Assembly (NCBI GenBank): GCA_030323885.1
Contig: CM059187.1
Location: 83,040,027 to 83,104,026, forward strand
Length of the DNA: 64,000 bases
Origin: Branchipolynoe longqiensis
Taxonomy: Eukaryota; Annelida; Polychaeta; Phyllodocida; Polynoidae
Direction: 5' to 3'
The first letter of the stretch is position 1. Each line of letters begins with the position of its first letter. Made by a program: the position numbers and the translations under genes. Positions 1-10,893 of this stretch are shown piece after piece. The notes beneath the pieces are model-generated. The model saw only the letters and a list, made by a program, of their open reading frames with translations. It searched no databases and was not told the DNA's origin.

Positions 1-290
1 TTCTATGTCAGACTCCTAATCTGAAGGTTGGTGGTTCAATTCCCCATGCCCCCCACCTCCGCCAATTTGGATTTCCACCGCTGTGTAGAACTTACAGCGT
101 CATCAAAGGCCGGTTTCTCTCATACCATGTCTATGTGGTCTGGGAGGTTAAAAATCCCTTGGGCTGGTAAATGTGTAGGCTCGGGCTTTCTATTCACAAA
201 CTGTCTAATGGTGAAAACAAGTCTAGTCAGACTTATCCATGATATGCAGTATAAATCTCAACAACAACAACAACAACAATACTAGTAAAG
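1..290 (+). repeat. S3 SINE (Leu/Ser-tRNA-like head), (CAA)n tail
   Basis: The window opens inside the tRNA-like head: the B-box-like GGTTCAATTCCCC lies near position 33. A body shared with copies at 39.7, 51.4 and 59.2 kb follows (CCGCTGTGTAGAACTTACAGCGTC and related words). The copy ends in a CAA microsatellite at about 258-282, the usual form of a LINE-mobilised SINE tail. The small open frame through it is incidental. Confidence 0.75.
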
Positions 291-368
291 CTGATTTCAG
301 CGATGTTTTGTAAATTTGCGATTTGTCTCGTTTCTAAAATATCTAGGATATAATACCACAATATACCG

Positions 369-513
369 TATTCTCACGGGTTAACACCCTGGGCGTTTAA
401 ATTGGCAAATCACTGATGTAGAGGGTGGGCGTTTACCCACACATGGGCATTTACGGAATGGGCATTTACGAAATATTGGCCAAGTAGGGGGTGGGTGTTA
501 ACCCACAAGAATA
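369..513. mobile_element. Small foldback element (~145 bp)
   Basis: The inverted ends GGGTTAACACCC (377-388) and GGGTGTTAACCC (493-504) are complementary and extend outward to TATTC/GAATA. The inside holds short direct repeats of GGGCATTTACG. No coding potential. No clear target duplication was found. Confidence 0.5.
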
Positions 514-620
514 TGTTAGATATAAACTAATTGTATGATATTATTCCATCTACTACACACTATATCAACACAACATTTTAGAAACACTCAAAGTATTTAA
601 TTCTGCCCTAGCTCAGTGTT

Positions 621-1130
621 AGGATGACAGCCGACTGGTGTTGGGGTGATGGCCAGCAGTGGGTCAGAGGCCAGCTGGGATTGGGCCTTCCTTTCACTGA
701 GCAGGGGTGAATTCCTGTGAAAAGGATGACAGCTGACTGGTGTTGGGGTGATGGCCAGCAGTGGGTCAGAGGGCAGCTGGGATTGGGCCTTCCTTTTACT
801 GAGCAGGGGTGAATTCCTGTGAAAAGGATGACAGCTGACTGGTGTTGGGGTGATGGCCAGCAGTGGGTCAGAGGGCAGCTGGGATTGGGCCTTCCTTTTA
901 CTGAGCAGGGGTGAATTCCTGTGAAAAGGATGACAGCTGACTGGTGTTGGGGTGATGGCCAGCAGTGGGTCAGAGGGCAGCTGGGATTGGGCCTTCCTTT
1001 TACTGAGCAGGGGTGAATTCCTGTGACAAGGATGACAGTCGACTGGTGTTGGGGTGATGGCCAGCAGTGGGTAAGAGGCCGGCTGGGATTGGCCCTTCCG
1101 GTTACTAAGCGAGGGTGAATTTCTGTGAAA
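621..1130. repeat. 102-bp minisatellite, five copies
   Basis: AGGATGACAG recurs at about 621, 723, 825, 927 and 1029, giving a period of 102 bp. The central copies are nearly identical and the outer ones diverge, as expected from unequal exchange. Because 102 is divisible by 3, two minus-strand frames stay open with 34-residue repeats (597-1139 and 608-1225). There is no codon-use or start-context support for translation, so it is called non-coding. Confidence 0.9.
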
Positions 1131-1237
1131 ACATGACATTTCTTTCTTAGGCTTAGCACTGTCAGAGAATCACAAAACAAATACTGGCAGTCAGGTTTCA
1201 TATTAATATACTCTCCCAGTGTCATCTTAGCTCCATC

Positions 1238-1345
1238 AGCGCTAAGCTAGGAAGTGGTAAGCATCAATTTAGTAAGTTATGGGTTTGACTCGACTGGGAA
1301 TCAAACTCCCGATCTCCCGCACGGGAGGCCACCGCTTCCGGTTTG
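1238..1345 (-). repeat. S1 SINE head fragment
   Basis: Reverse complement of the S1 tRNA-like head and the start of its body: B-box region, then the GAGTCAAACC and ATTGATACTTACC words. The rest of the SINE is missing. Confidence 0.6.
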
Positions 1346-1682
1346 GGAGTCGGGTTTTAATTCGATGGATTCTTTATCATGCCGAGAATTACCCATGTTA
1401 AAAATAACATGCACAATTCTCGATGACACAAGGAGTGGTATACTAGCAATTAGTGAATCGTACCTCGACGCCTTAACTAAACCAACAACTAAAATCTTCT
1501 ATGTAAATGTAAAATGATTTAATGTACCTCATACTCATTACTTATTGCATTGTTTACACTTTAATTTCTGAATTTACTTCACACTTCAAGTTACTATATC
1601 AACCATGTAAAACTATTAAAAAGAATATATGTATCACTTACGGCCAGAAGACCAGTGCTACAGCACTGACAAAAGACATATA

Positions 1683-1859
1683 CAGTAAAACCTCTCTAAA
1701 TCGACCAACCATGGTGGCGACTTTAAGTGGTCCATTTAGGCAGGTGGCCGGTTTAGAGAGTTAGAATATCCTTACAATGGTATTGTTGGGAGCCAAATAA
1801 AGCGATCGATATAGGTGAGGGTAGATATGTGGAGGAGTCGGTATAAAGAGGTTTTACTG
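1683..1859. mobile_element. pogo/Tigger-like MITE, 177 bp
   Basis: The inverted ends are CAGTAAAACCTCTCTAAA on the left and the complement of GAGGTTTTACTG on the right. TA dinucleotides flank at 1681-1682 and 1860-1861. A second copy of identical length lies at 60844-61020. CAGTAAAACCTC-type ends with TA duplication are typical of pogo/Tigger-derived MITEs. No transposase is encoded. Confidence 0.8.
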
Positions 1860-1861
1860 TA

Positions 1862-2690
1862 TATGAATAACATTCATTTACCAAAGAAAACTAAAAACTA
1901 TTTGTTACCAGGAAGCCCTGAGTGGTGCCATTTAGGTAAGACAGCTGGTGCCTCTCTGTTCTTGTGACAGTGCCGCCATGCGAAAAGGCTTGAATATTTA
2001 CCTTCTTATTCAGTAGAATTCTAGTCAAGAACAAAAACATTGGTTCACATATGTAAAGTGTTGAACACAAAGCTTAGCGGCTGCATGGTATTTTATTGCC
2101 AGATATAACAAACAGAAACACACTATGATGGATGACCCTATATATTTGGCATATTATGATTATTACTGCCACATGGTGAATAATACACATTGACTTTGTT
2201 GTTGGTATAGACATGTGTCACACAATGCCATCAAGGTGCTACCCACGGGGGGTTCAGTAGAGAAAATGCAAATGAGCAAATCACACCAATTAACAATACA
2301 CACGTGATAAGCAATATGCCCAGTTATGTAAAGATCTTGTCACATGAATTAACATGTAGTTGTTTACATGAATAATCAGGATATTTTTGCGAAATGCTAA
2401 AATGTTAGATATAATGGCTAAGAAGTGTCATTAGGGCCGAAGGACACTAATAGTCCCATCTTGAATAGAATGAACTTCAGCATTGATTGGGCCTAAATAA
2501 CTTACAGAGAATATGTTGTTTCAAGATACATCAACGGCGAATGCTCCTATTGAATCATGATAATTCTGAACTAGGAAAGATGTGTTAAAAAGGGTACACC
2601 TTCTGTCACAGAGTATTTTCCTCGGTGTTAAATATGCGTCCTTCGATAAATACTCACTGGCATCAGTAAGAGCTCTACATGGGACGGTTC
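1862..2690. other. Intergenic, no feature recognised
   Basis: AT-rich sequence with no long reading frame and no repeat shared with the rest of the window that I could detect. Confidence 0.5.
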
Positions 2691-2694
2691 TTGT

Positions 2695-2810
2695 TCTTTG
2701 TTGGAGTTTTACGTCCTGGCAAGATCTATGGTCATATTAGGACAGGTAGCAACTTGTGAGAGTACACACTCATGGTAACTTTACAGTAATGCATATAGTT
2801 GGAGTATCAG
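2695..2810 (-). repeat. S1 SINE tail fragment
   Basis: Contains TTGGAGTTTTACGTCCTGGC followed by AGATCTATGGTCATATTAGG and CACACTCATGG, the reverse complement of the S1 3' half. The head is absent. Confidence 0.65.
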
Positions 2811-3654
2811 AATAAGGATCGAGACATCCAATTAGGGGCTAGAGGTAATTTTCTAAGAACAAAGGCTGCAAGGTTATCTGATGTACTATGCGCGCACTCA
2901 CAACCGTCATTCAAGACGTAACTCCTAACAATTCTTCAAATGACCTCATACCCTGACCTCACAAAGTCACACTCTAAGCAGACTATCCCTACTAACACTA
3001 GTGCAGGGGGTAGGTATATGCCAAAATGTTGCAAATGTAGCACCAACAACATTTAAAACCCACAAAAATGTAACATAACTACTAACAACTAAGATGACAA
3101 CGCTACTACCAAATTGAGATTATTGCTGTTCAGTGATGAAAACAAGCCACGATGCGACTTACTCATTATGGACAGGGTACATAAACCATACCAAAAAAAA
3201 ACGAGAAAAAAAGAAAGAATATTCTCCTTCAATACAAATATTCTTTTGTGTCCATCTTTCACTACATTATATCCTATTGTGCTACATTTATGTTATGTGG
3301 GTTGAAAAAAAGGCAGAATAATAAACTGTCTCATGCCAAATATGTATTGTTGGAACTCATTCTTGACACTTTCGCGCCAAAATTGGGATGATGGCATGGT
3401 GCATGCTCACATACTTATATGTTAGCAATGACCTGTTAGTAATGCTCATCTCATGGATCACCGATGCATATCCTCACCTCCGTGCATCCTTTATGGAGAG
3501 TTCCCATTCCGTGTAGCAGAGCTCATTGTACTAACATCTACAGGGAGCGAGTCTAATATGTAATATTTATTTGCTAATAGCAAGCATCAAAATGGATTGT
3601 TTCTTTAACAGCATTCTATTAACTAATGACTCTCATGTATGGTTTTATTTATTT
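2811..3654. other. Intergenic, no feature recognised
   Basis: Low-GC sequence with homopolymer A stretches near 3185-3215. The short open frames here overlap each other and have no recognisable domain. Confidence 0.45.
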
Positions 3655-3890
3655 CCTTGTTTGTTGGGGATGTACATACTGGCAACGTCTAAGGTCATAT
3701 CAGGATGGTTTACCGAGTTGTAACAGTGCACACACATGGCGAATTTATAGTGATTCTGCATTGGAAGACCAGTTTTATGGCACCATGACCCAATATCCCA
3801 CTCAGTCACATTATCCTGATACTTATTCAACCAGTCCTATGCTTGTCGTATTATTGCTGAGTGACAGGCTAGGTAGTGAATCCATCACAT
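3655..3890 (-). repeat. S1 SINE, 3' part
   Basis: Reverse-strand S1 from the tail (GTTGGGGATGTACATACTGG) to the GGCATTA/TAGGATAG region. The tRNA-like head is missing. It lies head-to-head with the next S1 copy across a TA microsatellite. Confidence 0.7.
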
Positions 3891-3902
3891 CCTCGCTACC
3901 AA

Positions 3903-3905
3903 GTG

Positions 3906-3940
<35 letters not shown>

Positions 3941-3941
3941 C
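3903..3941. repeat. (TA)n microsatellite
   Basis: Almost pure TA dinucleotide repeat with one G interruption, lying directly against the 5' end of the following S1 SINE. Confidence 0.9.
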
Positions 3942-4252
3942 GGGCGCAATGGCCGAATCGGTAGACCTCGCATTAGATTCCCAGTCGAGTCAAAACCAAT
4001 GACTTATAAAATTGATATGTGTCACTTTCAAGCTTGGTGCTCAGCACTAATAGGATAGGACAAGGACTGGTCAGTTCAGTGTCAGGATAATGTAACTGAG
4101 TGGGATATCAGGTCATGGTGACAGCAGCCTCATTTCCCAGTGGGGCAGCACTATGAAGTCACCATTGGTGTTCACTGTCACAATGTGGTGCCCATCCTGA
4201 TTGCTGATAAGACCTTAGATGTTGCCACGACTTTAAACCCCAACAACCAAGC
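3942..4252 (+). repeat. S1 SINE, near full length
   Basis: The head carries an A-box-like ATGGCCGAATCGGTAGA and a degenerate B box (GATTCCCAGTCGAGTC). The body has the GGACTGGTCAGTTCAGTGTC and GTGGGGCAGCACTATG words, and the 3' end is CTTAGATGTTGCC plus a CAACAACCAA tail. This is a pol III-type retroposon, not a tRNA gene. Confidence 0.8.
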
Positions 4253-4977
4253 GATCTTAATATATTTATTTAAGGGAGTTTTTGCCGAAGTAGATATAGT
4301 CATCTAAAAGCAAGGCGGAGAATTGATCAGCCTGCAGGTATTCAAATCTTGGCATTCCTATGTGAGGCCATTCATTGTGCATGTTATTCGTAACATGGTT
4401 AATTTACGGGGTGGAGAACCCTGCATAACGAGGCGATAGGTGGCACCACCTAGCTTAGGGACCAGTAACTCCACCATTACCGCTAGGGGTGATTCAACCC
4501 GACTCGACCGGCCTTGATTCCCGCCAAATCGGTCACGAGTTCAATCCCCGTCTCGTTCAAACCACCACAACCCGCCCAGCTGCAGACAATGCTACACCTA
4601 TTCAGTTTTCCCCACCCACACCACTTATGACATAGATAACATGATACATTGATAGGGTTGAGGGTTCTGGTTCTGCCCACTTGTTGCCGGGAAATGAGAA
4701 ATAACATTTGGCACAACTGCATGTAGACATGAACATAGTGATTGATTCGTAACCTATCTGAACTGTCCTCATAGAATTAAGAGCTAACCCCGTCCCGTTC
4801 TGATTAAAGAATTTTACCACTATTTACTTTATGACTCCGCCTTCGTAAATTACACACCACGGCACCTTCGAATACACATATTCAGAATTCTGCTGGTTTC
4901 TCAAGAAGGACTGAAGCTGGGACCCAGCATGGCGGGGTATAGCTATAGCATACACAGATGATGTTGTATGCTGTATG
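4253..4977. other. Intergenic with a weak tRNA-like relic
   Basis: Around 4485-4560 a reverse-strand tRNA-head-like string (ACTCGACCGGCCTTG and CACGAGTTCAATCCCCG) suggests a decayed SINE head. The rest is unrecognised. Confidence 0.35.
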
Positions 4978-5295
4978 TTGGTGTTGGTTTACGCTCTAAC
5001 AACATCTATGGTCATATCAAGAAGGGTACCGACCTGTGACAGTGGGCATTCATGGCGACGTTATAGTGCTACCCCAATGGGAATCCAAACCGCCGGCACC
5101 ATGAGTTGATATCCCATACAGTCTCATTATCCTGATATTGTGCTAACCAGTCCTTGCCCTATCCTATTTATGCTGAACGCTAGGTAACGACAAGTATGAA
5201 TAGTATTAGTCATTGGCTTGGCTCGGTCGGGATTCGAACTCCCGAGTTTCAGCACGGAAAAGCAGCTCTCTACTAATTCGACAACCGCGTCCGAT
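4978..5295 (-). repeat. S1 SINE, full length, diverged
   Basis: Reverse-strand copy running from the tail (TTACGCTCTAACAACATC) through GTGCTACCCCAATGGGA to a head with GGGATTCGAACTCCCGAG. A G-rich run (5317-5330) follows just outside the head. Confidence 0.75.
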
Positions 5296-5736
5296 GCAGA
5301 TACAGAGGAAAGTGGGGGAGGGGGGGGGGGCGGTGGTGAGTAGGCCGACACATACACAAGGTGCTGTTTTATCTAATGTAAACATATTTGTTAGGAAAAC
5401 TTCAATATATTAGAAACAAAAATACTGGGCAAAAATCCTACCAAATTTTTGTCATCAGCTGATTGCAACAGGGAGCTTAAGTAGGGCGATATATAGGACA
5501 CTTGCCCCCGGAATGGCAGACATGTTTGTTCGCGCACCGCTCTAGGCACGATGTTCCCTTTGTTTGCGGCACCTCCTCCCCACCACACCCACGGTGCCAA
5601 CATCGTAGTAAGTATTCAGCCTACCACGTGACTTTAATTGTGGTGTCTCCAATGTATATATTGAACATAGATTGCATGTTGTGTATATAGTATTGGTAGT
5701 GCTTAAAGCTATAAGTATAACAGTTATTAACACTCA

Positions 5737-6405
5737 CTTTACTTTGGTAGAGTGCAAGCTTCCTGTGTGGAAGGTAGTGAGTTTGACACCTGGTCAAGTC
5801 AAACTAATGACTTACAAGTTACAGCATTGATAATTGTCATTATGTATCCTGGTAATGCCAAGCACCAGTTTGGCATTACTAGGATAGAACAAGGACTGGT
5901 TAGCTCAGTATCAGGCGGGATGGCCGAATAAGTTAGAGCGTCCGTCTCCCGTACTGGTAGATCATGGAGTTGTGGGTTCGAACCCTGGTCGAGTCAAACC
6001 AATGACTTACAAATGTATACTTGTCACTTCCTAGCCAGGCGCTCGGAATTATTAGGATAGTGCAAGGACTGGTTGGCTCAGTGTCAGGATAATGTGACTG
6101 AGTGTGATATCAGGTCATGGTACTGGCAGCCTGTTTCCCAGTGGGACAGCACTATAAAGTTGCCTTGAGTGCGCACTGTCACAAGTCGGTACCCGTCCTG
6201 ATATGACCTTAGATATTGCTAGGACGTAAAACAACAACAACCAAACAAACTCAGTATCAGGATAATGTGACTGAGTGGGAACTTGGGTCATGGTGCCAGC
6301 AGTCTGGTCTCCCAGTTGGGCATCACTGTAAAGTAGCCATGAACGTGCACAAGTTGGTACCCATCCTGATATGACCTAGGATGTTGGCAGGATGTAATAC
6401 CTCAA
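5737..6405 (+). repeat. S1 SINE (host copy) interrupted by a second S1
   Basis: The 5' half (5737-5914) ends in CTCAGTATCAG. After the inserted SINE the sequence resumes with CTCAGTATCAG at 6250 and runs through the S1 tail to about 6405. Removing the insert and one 11-bp duplicate rebuilds a contiguous S1 body. Confidence 0.85.
5915..6249 (+). mobile_element. S1 SINE, complete 335-bp copy with 11-bp TSD
   Basis: Starts GCGGGATGGCCGAATAAG and has a good B box, GGGTTCGAACCC. It carries the whole S1 body and the tail CCTTAGATATTGCTAGGACG, followed by AAAACAACAACAACC. It is flanked by perfect 11-bp direct repeats (5904-5914 and 6250-6260). This gives the most reliable family ends in the window and shows that the copy was retroposed into an older S1 element. 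Confidence 0.92.
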
Positions 6406-6542
6406 CATACAAACGTTCATTTTGCTATTGTAGTGGTCCGCAATGAGCCTGACCACCACAAGGTGGAGTTAGCGACTACACTTACCCCTGTTGCTAAGAA
6501 ATAGCAACAAGTGGTAACATGCTTGCAGGAAAGGTCAATAGG

Positions 6543-6633
6543 GGCGTATTCGATTAATCAACTCGGGTCATCTGAACTACTTTTTGGCGCATGCGCATAA
6601 CCTACAGATTCGGGTTGAATAAACGAACACGCT
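6543..6633. mobile_element. Short hairpin/foldback element
   Basis: The left arm GCGTATTCGATTAATCAACT and right arm AGTTGAATAAACGAACACGC-type sequence are imperfect inverted repeats with about 30 bp between them. Probably a very small MITE or solo hairpin; no target duplication is clear. Confidence 0.4.
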
Positions 6634-6639
6634 TCTCCA

Positions 6640-7254
6640 CGCTCAGGGTAGAACAAATGGTGGCTCAATCCAAAACTTGTTTTCTTTTATAAATAACCAA
6701 TATAACTACAGCACAATAGGATTTAAAGTATTTTTTGATTGCATAGTTAGTTATATTTCCATTTCATTAATCTGATTTATTATAAAAACAACCCACAAAA
6801 ATCAACAACATAGGAATTGTACTGTTACAGGACGGTACGAGCACAAATGTGACGTCATCACTCCTAGCCAATCCGAGCAAAGACGTGGGTTAGTGGGGTC
6901 GGGTCCTGATAATCGAATACGGCCTAGGGTGGGATGTTATACTGGTCGCGAGTGGCTGACCCCAGAGGGAAGTCACATGCTACCCAGGTGGACAGTGACA
7001 GGTGACTTCTATTCTCGGCTTCATGGAATAAACCAGGCAGCACCCTGGGCTTTGAATAAATCTCAGTGTTACTCTTTATTCTAGAAGCAGAATAGGTCCA
7101 TCGCAATATATTAAGCCTTATGGACTAAATATATCAGAAGTCAGTCTATGGATGTAACATAGATAATTGTGAAATTAAAATAGCATGGTGTAAGTATGAA
7201 TAAACACGTAGACATCTTCACACACAGACCGGTGACACACATACAAATCAGGTG
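6640..7254. other. Intergenic, no feature recognised
   Basis: Unique-looking sequence with no domain-bearing frame. Confidence 0.4.
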
Positions 7255-7490
7255 GTTATAGGGTGAGTGTGAATATTGTGCTATATCTGAGTCCCTAACA
7301 GTAACACCCTACTCACACCCCATTGACTAATGAGACATGTAGGTCTACTCAACATGTGAAAGTACCCACTCAACACTCCGTTTGATCCCAACAGATCGAT
7401 CATTACGATGTTTTTTTAAAGGGAAATCAGAAGTGAAACTGGCCCAGTGAGTGGGTGACTGCTTGAAATGGCGTGATCCGACTTGCCTGC
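7255..7490. repeat. Dispersed repeat (inverted relative to 12.7-12.9 kb)
   Basis: The words GAGTCCCTAACAGTAACACC, CACCCCATTGACTAATGA and GGCCCAGTGAGTGGGTGACT match the reverse complement of 12715-12890. This is an unclassified interspersed repeat. Confidence 0.6.
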
Positions 7491-7501
7491 ATAATAGCAG
7501 A

Positions 7502-7904
7502 TAGATAAAAGATTCACCCCATACTTCCGGTACAGGGGTGAAAACCAGCCTTATATAAAAATGGTCGAAAAATCGGGCTAATGAGAGCCTAATTTCACAA
7601 TCTAAGAAGCAACATTTATTCTTTGTATATGTCTTCATGTTTATCCGCTACTTTTGAGTTGGAAAATATAATAAAACATATACTTTAATGCAATTTAAAA
7701 GTGAAATCGACGGCATTCTCTGGCCGCCATCTTGTCTTTTTGCATTCTCTCCCATTTCACCAACTCTGTTCTGATATAAGTAACCATTTGACACTGCTGC
7801 CAGGCATTCTACTTCTTGTTCCATACTAACGCTATTTTCGCCCGTATTTATATAAGGCTGGTCTTCACCCGTGTACTACAAGTACCGGGTGAATCTTTTA
7901 TCTA
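7502..7904. mobile_element. Mutator-like (MULE) MITE with 9-bp TSD
   Basis: The termini are TAGATAAAAGATTCACCC and its complement, in inverted repeats of about 40 bp. Perfect 9-bp direct repeats AATAGCAGA flank it at 7493-7501 and 7905-7913. A related copy lies at 14504-14920. Long inverted ends with a 9-bp duplication are the signature of Mutator-like transposition. There is no transposase inside, so it is non-autonomous. The left arm is more diverged than the right. Confidence 0.9.
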
Positions 7905-7999
7905 AATAGCAGACTGACCACTTTCCAAGATGCTCAAGAACAGTTACTAGTAATAGCAGTAGAAGTAGTTGGGACATGCATCTGTTCCCACCTTTACCT

Positions 8000-8110
8000 C
8001 CTGGCCACATATACGGTCCTATCCGGACTGGTGCCAATTCGGAACAGTGCACACACATGGTGCCTTTATAGTACTGTACTTTATAGTAATGGGATGGTGG
8101 CGCCACCTGT
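8000..8110 (-). repeat. Diverged S1-like SINE fragment
   Basis: CAGTGCACACACATGGTGCC and TTTATAGTACTG recall the reverse S1 3' half, but the match is poor. A nearby palindrome (TGCCTTTATAGTAC and its partner at 8125) adds structure. Confidence 0.35.
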
Positions 8111-8164
8111 CCCAACTGTGAAAAGGCACCTATAAAGTAGTACACAATATATGGGTGATAAGAT

Positions 8165-8345
8165 ATGGAACATTCCATTCTCCGCATTTATACTCGCATA
8201 CTCCTGATACATTACATAATTTAGATATTAATATATGTATTTATATATATATATATTTTTTAATTTATAATATCACATATCATATACATATGTATTTATA
8301 TATGTATTATTTATTTAATTTATATTATATATTATATACAAATAT
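8165..8345. repeat. AT-rich low-complexity tract with MITE end-like motif
   Basis: Begins with TTTATACTCGCATA, which is also the inner end of the MITE at 38380-38783. It then becomes a 130-bp A/T tract of TATATA and TATTTA words. Confidence 0.6.
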
Positions 8346-8690
8346 TTAATGAGTGATCAATGACGATATTCATTGAAATGTCCAGTCATCTGCCCAGGCT
8401 GTGGGGATATGCATCGACATTTCAGCTTCTAAATATCTCAATCTAAATTCAAAGCTGAAGTCCAAGTTCAAGTCGGAATAAAAGCTAAACACTTTCTGAC
8501 CCTAGCCTGTTGCCGACGTCCCACATACTACTGGAGTTTGTGTTGAGCTCAGCGTTCCATCGCTCAGATCTCATTTCACAGGCGTTTGGACCTCAACGAC
8601 GGGTAGACAGGAAGTCGCTACTTAAAAACTGCACACTCCAAGGTGGTGAGATTCTGCCATTTATTTGGGTTATTATAAATATATTTGCTT
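8346..8690. other. Intergenic, no feature recognised
   Basis: No repeat or coding signal recognised. Confidence 0.4.
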
Positions 8691-8694
8691 CAGC

Positions 8695-8985
8695 AATATA
8701 ATCTGCTTTACTTTAATTTGAAGTAATTTTTACTTTGAATGGCCACCGTTGGAGATATTTGATGTGAAAAGATGCCACCTTAATTTTGACAAGCGCATCA
8801 ACGAAAATTCTGAAACTCGACATCAGCAGAGACGTATGCTTTTAAATCGACATTCATCCTCTTTGATTCACGAATAAAGTCCTAATAACTGTATCAATAT
8901 CTAATCTAGGTATGTAGAATCAAATCTAGATAAGTGTTTTGGTTTCGTAAATTCGATGCTTTGATTTGATTCCTGCAGCTGTAGT
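8695..8985. mobile_element. TTAA-type MITE, old truncated copy
   Basis: Shares body words with the family at 11694-12039: TTTGAAGTAATTTTTACTTT, GAGATATTTGA, GTATGTAGAATCAAATCTAG and GTGTTTTGGTTT. The left terminus is lost. Confidence 0.6.
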
Positions 8986-9177
8986 TGTTTAGTAGAGCCC
9001 ACACATTGCTGCTACACGGTATGTAGTGGTGTGCTTGGGTGTGCACCTGTATTGCCGGGAACCTGGCTAGCCGGCGTGTCCTGACGTGCCCCCACACGGA
9101 GGGCACAGGTGCCCGCATGGTGCGGGTCACAATGCCTCCTTGTGTGCACCACCGGTGTGGACGTCGTGATGGCCCGC

Positions 9178-9703
9178 CTACTCCCCTCCACCCCCCCCCC
9201 CCCCCATACCCCCCGATACCTCTCCCCACCTTCCTCCACCTCCCTCTCCCCCATCCCTCCCCTCCACCCTCCCTACCCCCTCCCTACCTCTCCCCACCAT
9301 CCTCCACCTCCCTCTCCTCCCCCCAATACCCTCTCCCTACTTCTCCCCACCCTGCTCCACCTCCCTCCCCCTCCATCCCTCTCCCCATCCCTCCCCACCT
9401 CTCCCCATCCTCCCTCCCTCCCCACCTCTCCACCTCCCTTTCCCCATCCCTCCCTCCACCCCATACCCCCTTCCACCCTCCCACCATCTCCACCTCCCCC
9501 ACCCTCCCTCCCTCTCCCCACCTCCCACCTCTCCCATCCCTCCTCCCCTCCCCACCCTCCCACCTCCATCTCCCCATCCTCCCCTCCCATCAATACCCCT
9601 CCCTACCTCTCCCCACCTCCTCCCCCTCCCTCCCGCTCCCTCCCTCTTCCCATCCCTCCCCACCGCTCCACCACATCCCTCCCTCCCCCCCTCCCTCCCA
9701 GGC
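9178..9703. repeat. ~525-bp polypyrimidine (C-rich) tract
   Basis: The plus strand is almost only C and T (CCCTCC, CCCCACC, CCATCC words), and the complement is correspondingly G-rich. Such mirror-like homopurine/homopyrimidine DNA can form triplex or G-quadruplex/i-motif structures. Open frames through it on both strands are composition artefacts. Confidence 0.95.
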
Positions 9704-9831
9704 TGACCCATACTGATCCATATGCTTTAGTTGCAACCCCTTGCACATGGGGTGTTCACACCAACATCGTCTATTATGGGCGTCTGTTGCACGCGATGTT
9801 TACATATACACACAAAGGCACACATATATGT

Positions 9832-10165
9832 ATGGTTGTTTGTTGTTTTATGTCCTAGCAACATCTAAGGTCATAGCAGGACGGGTACTGACTTGTGACA
9901 GTGCGCACTCATGGCAACTTTATAGTGCTGCCCCACTGGAAGATCAGGCCACCAGCACCATGACCTGATATCCCACTCAGTCACATTATCCTGACACTGA
10001 GCAAAACCAGTCCTTGCCCTAACCTAATAATGCTGAGCGCCTGGCTAGGAAGCAGCAAGTATCAATTTTTAAGTCAGTGGTTTGACTCGACCATGGTTCG
10101 AACCCATGATCCCCCGATCTACCAACACGGGAGATGGAAGTTCTAACTTATTTGTCCATCCCGTC
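9832..10165 (-). repeat. S1 SINE, full length
   Basis: Reverse-strand S1 from the TTGTTTGTTGTTTTATGTCC tail to the head GGACAAATAAGTTAGAAC. The B box is intact (GGGTTCGAACCAT read on the minus strand as ATGGTTCGAACCC). Confidence 0.85.
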
Positions 10166-10186
10166 TGGTTATATGTATGTGATGTT

Positions 10187-10335
10187 TAGCGAATTATGCG
10201 AGTATAAAGGCACGGAAGGGAATTATTTTATATTTCATTTGTACCGATTATTCTATACCGCATACTCTGCTCGAGTGTGGCGCCACCGCCGGTTCCTATT
10301 GTTACTACCGGGTGCTCCAAACCGCCACTCGCACC
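10187..10335. repeat. MITE end-like fragment
   Basis: AATTATGCGAGTATAAAGGC and GAAGGGAATTATT match the right end of the element at 38380-38783. The other end is not seen here. Confidence 0.45.
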
Positions 10336-10359
10336 GGATAATATATTTATATATATATA

Positions 10360-10850
10360 CAGTATACCCCCGTTAAACCAAACTTGAAGGGACCCTAGAA
10401 ATCTGTTTGGATTAACCGATCATTGCTTTGGCTTCGACTTTGACTTGTCTTTGGCTTTGGCAAAAACGTGGGTGCATTATGAATGCACTATACACTGTAT
10501 GTGGACACTTTGATTATTATTTTTTATGTATATACCAAGCTTGGTTAACCCAAACAATTGGTTAATCCAAACGTTTTTCGGCGGCCCGGCAAAATAATAC
10601 CATTTATCATATCAAAAAGGTTGGTGGGGTCTCAGACGACCTTATAACGACATGAAAGGCTGGTTTAACCTACTGGAAGTGGCCTGGCGACCGACAATTT
10701 TGTTTGGATTAACCGATAGTTTGGATTAACCGAAATTGGTTTAAGCGACTTTTTTTTTGATAAATGGTAGTATTTTGCCAGGCCGCCGAAAAAACTTTGG
10801 ATTAACCAATCGTTTGGTTTAACCGAATTTGGTTTAACGGGGTTATACTG
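10360..10850. mobile_element. Mariner/Tc1-like MITE, 491 bp
   Basis: The left terminus is CAGTATACCCCCGTTAAACC, the right the complement of GGTTTAACGGGGTTATACTG, with TA duplicated at 10358-10359 and 10851-10852. The inside is built of many copies of GGATTAACCGA/GGTTTAACCGA in both orientations. Related copies are at 17774-18288 and 53191-53686. No transposase. Confidence 0.85.
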
Positions 10851-10893
10851 TATATAAATATATACATCTAAATAGAGGAATTGACCACACTTA

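Noticed and set aside
597..1225. 180- and 205-residue minus-strand frames
   Set aside because: Two overlapping frames in one 102-bp minisatellite; explained by a period divisible by three.
9039..9858. Long Pro/Ser-rich and Gly/Arg-rich open frames on both strands
   Set aside because: They only reflect the homopyrimidine tract; frames are open in several registers at once and have no unique sequence or domain.
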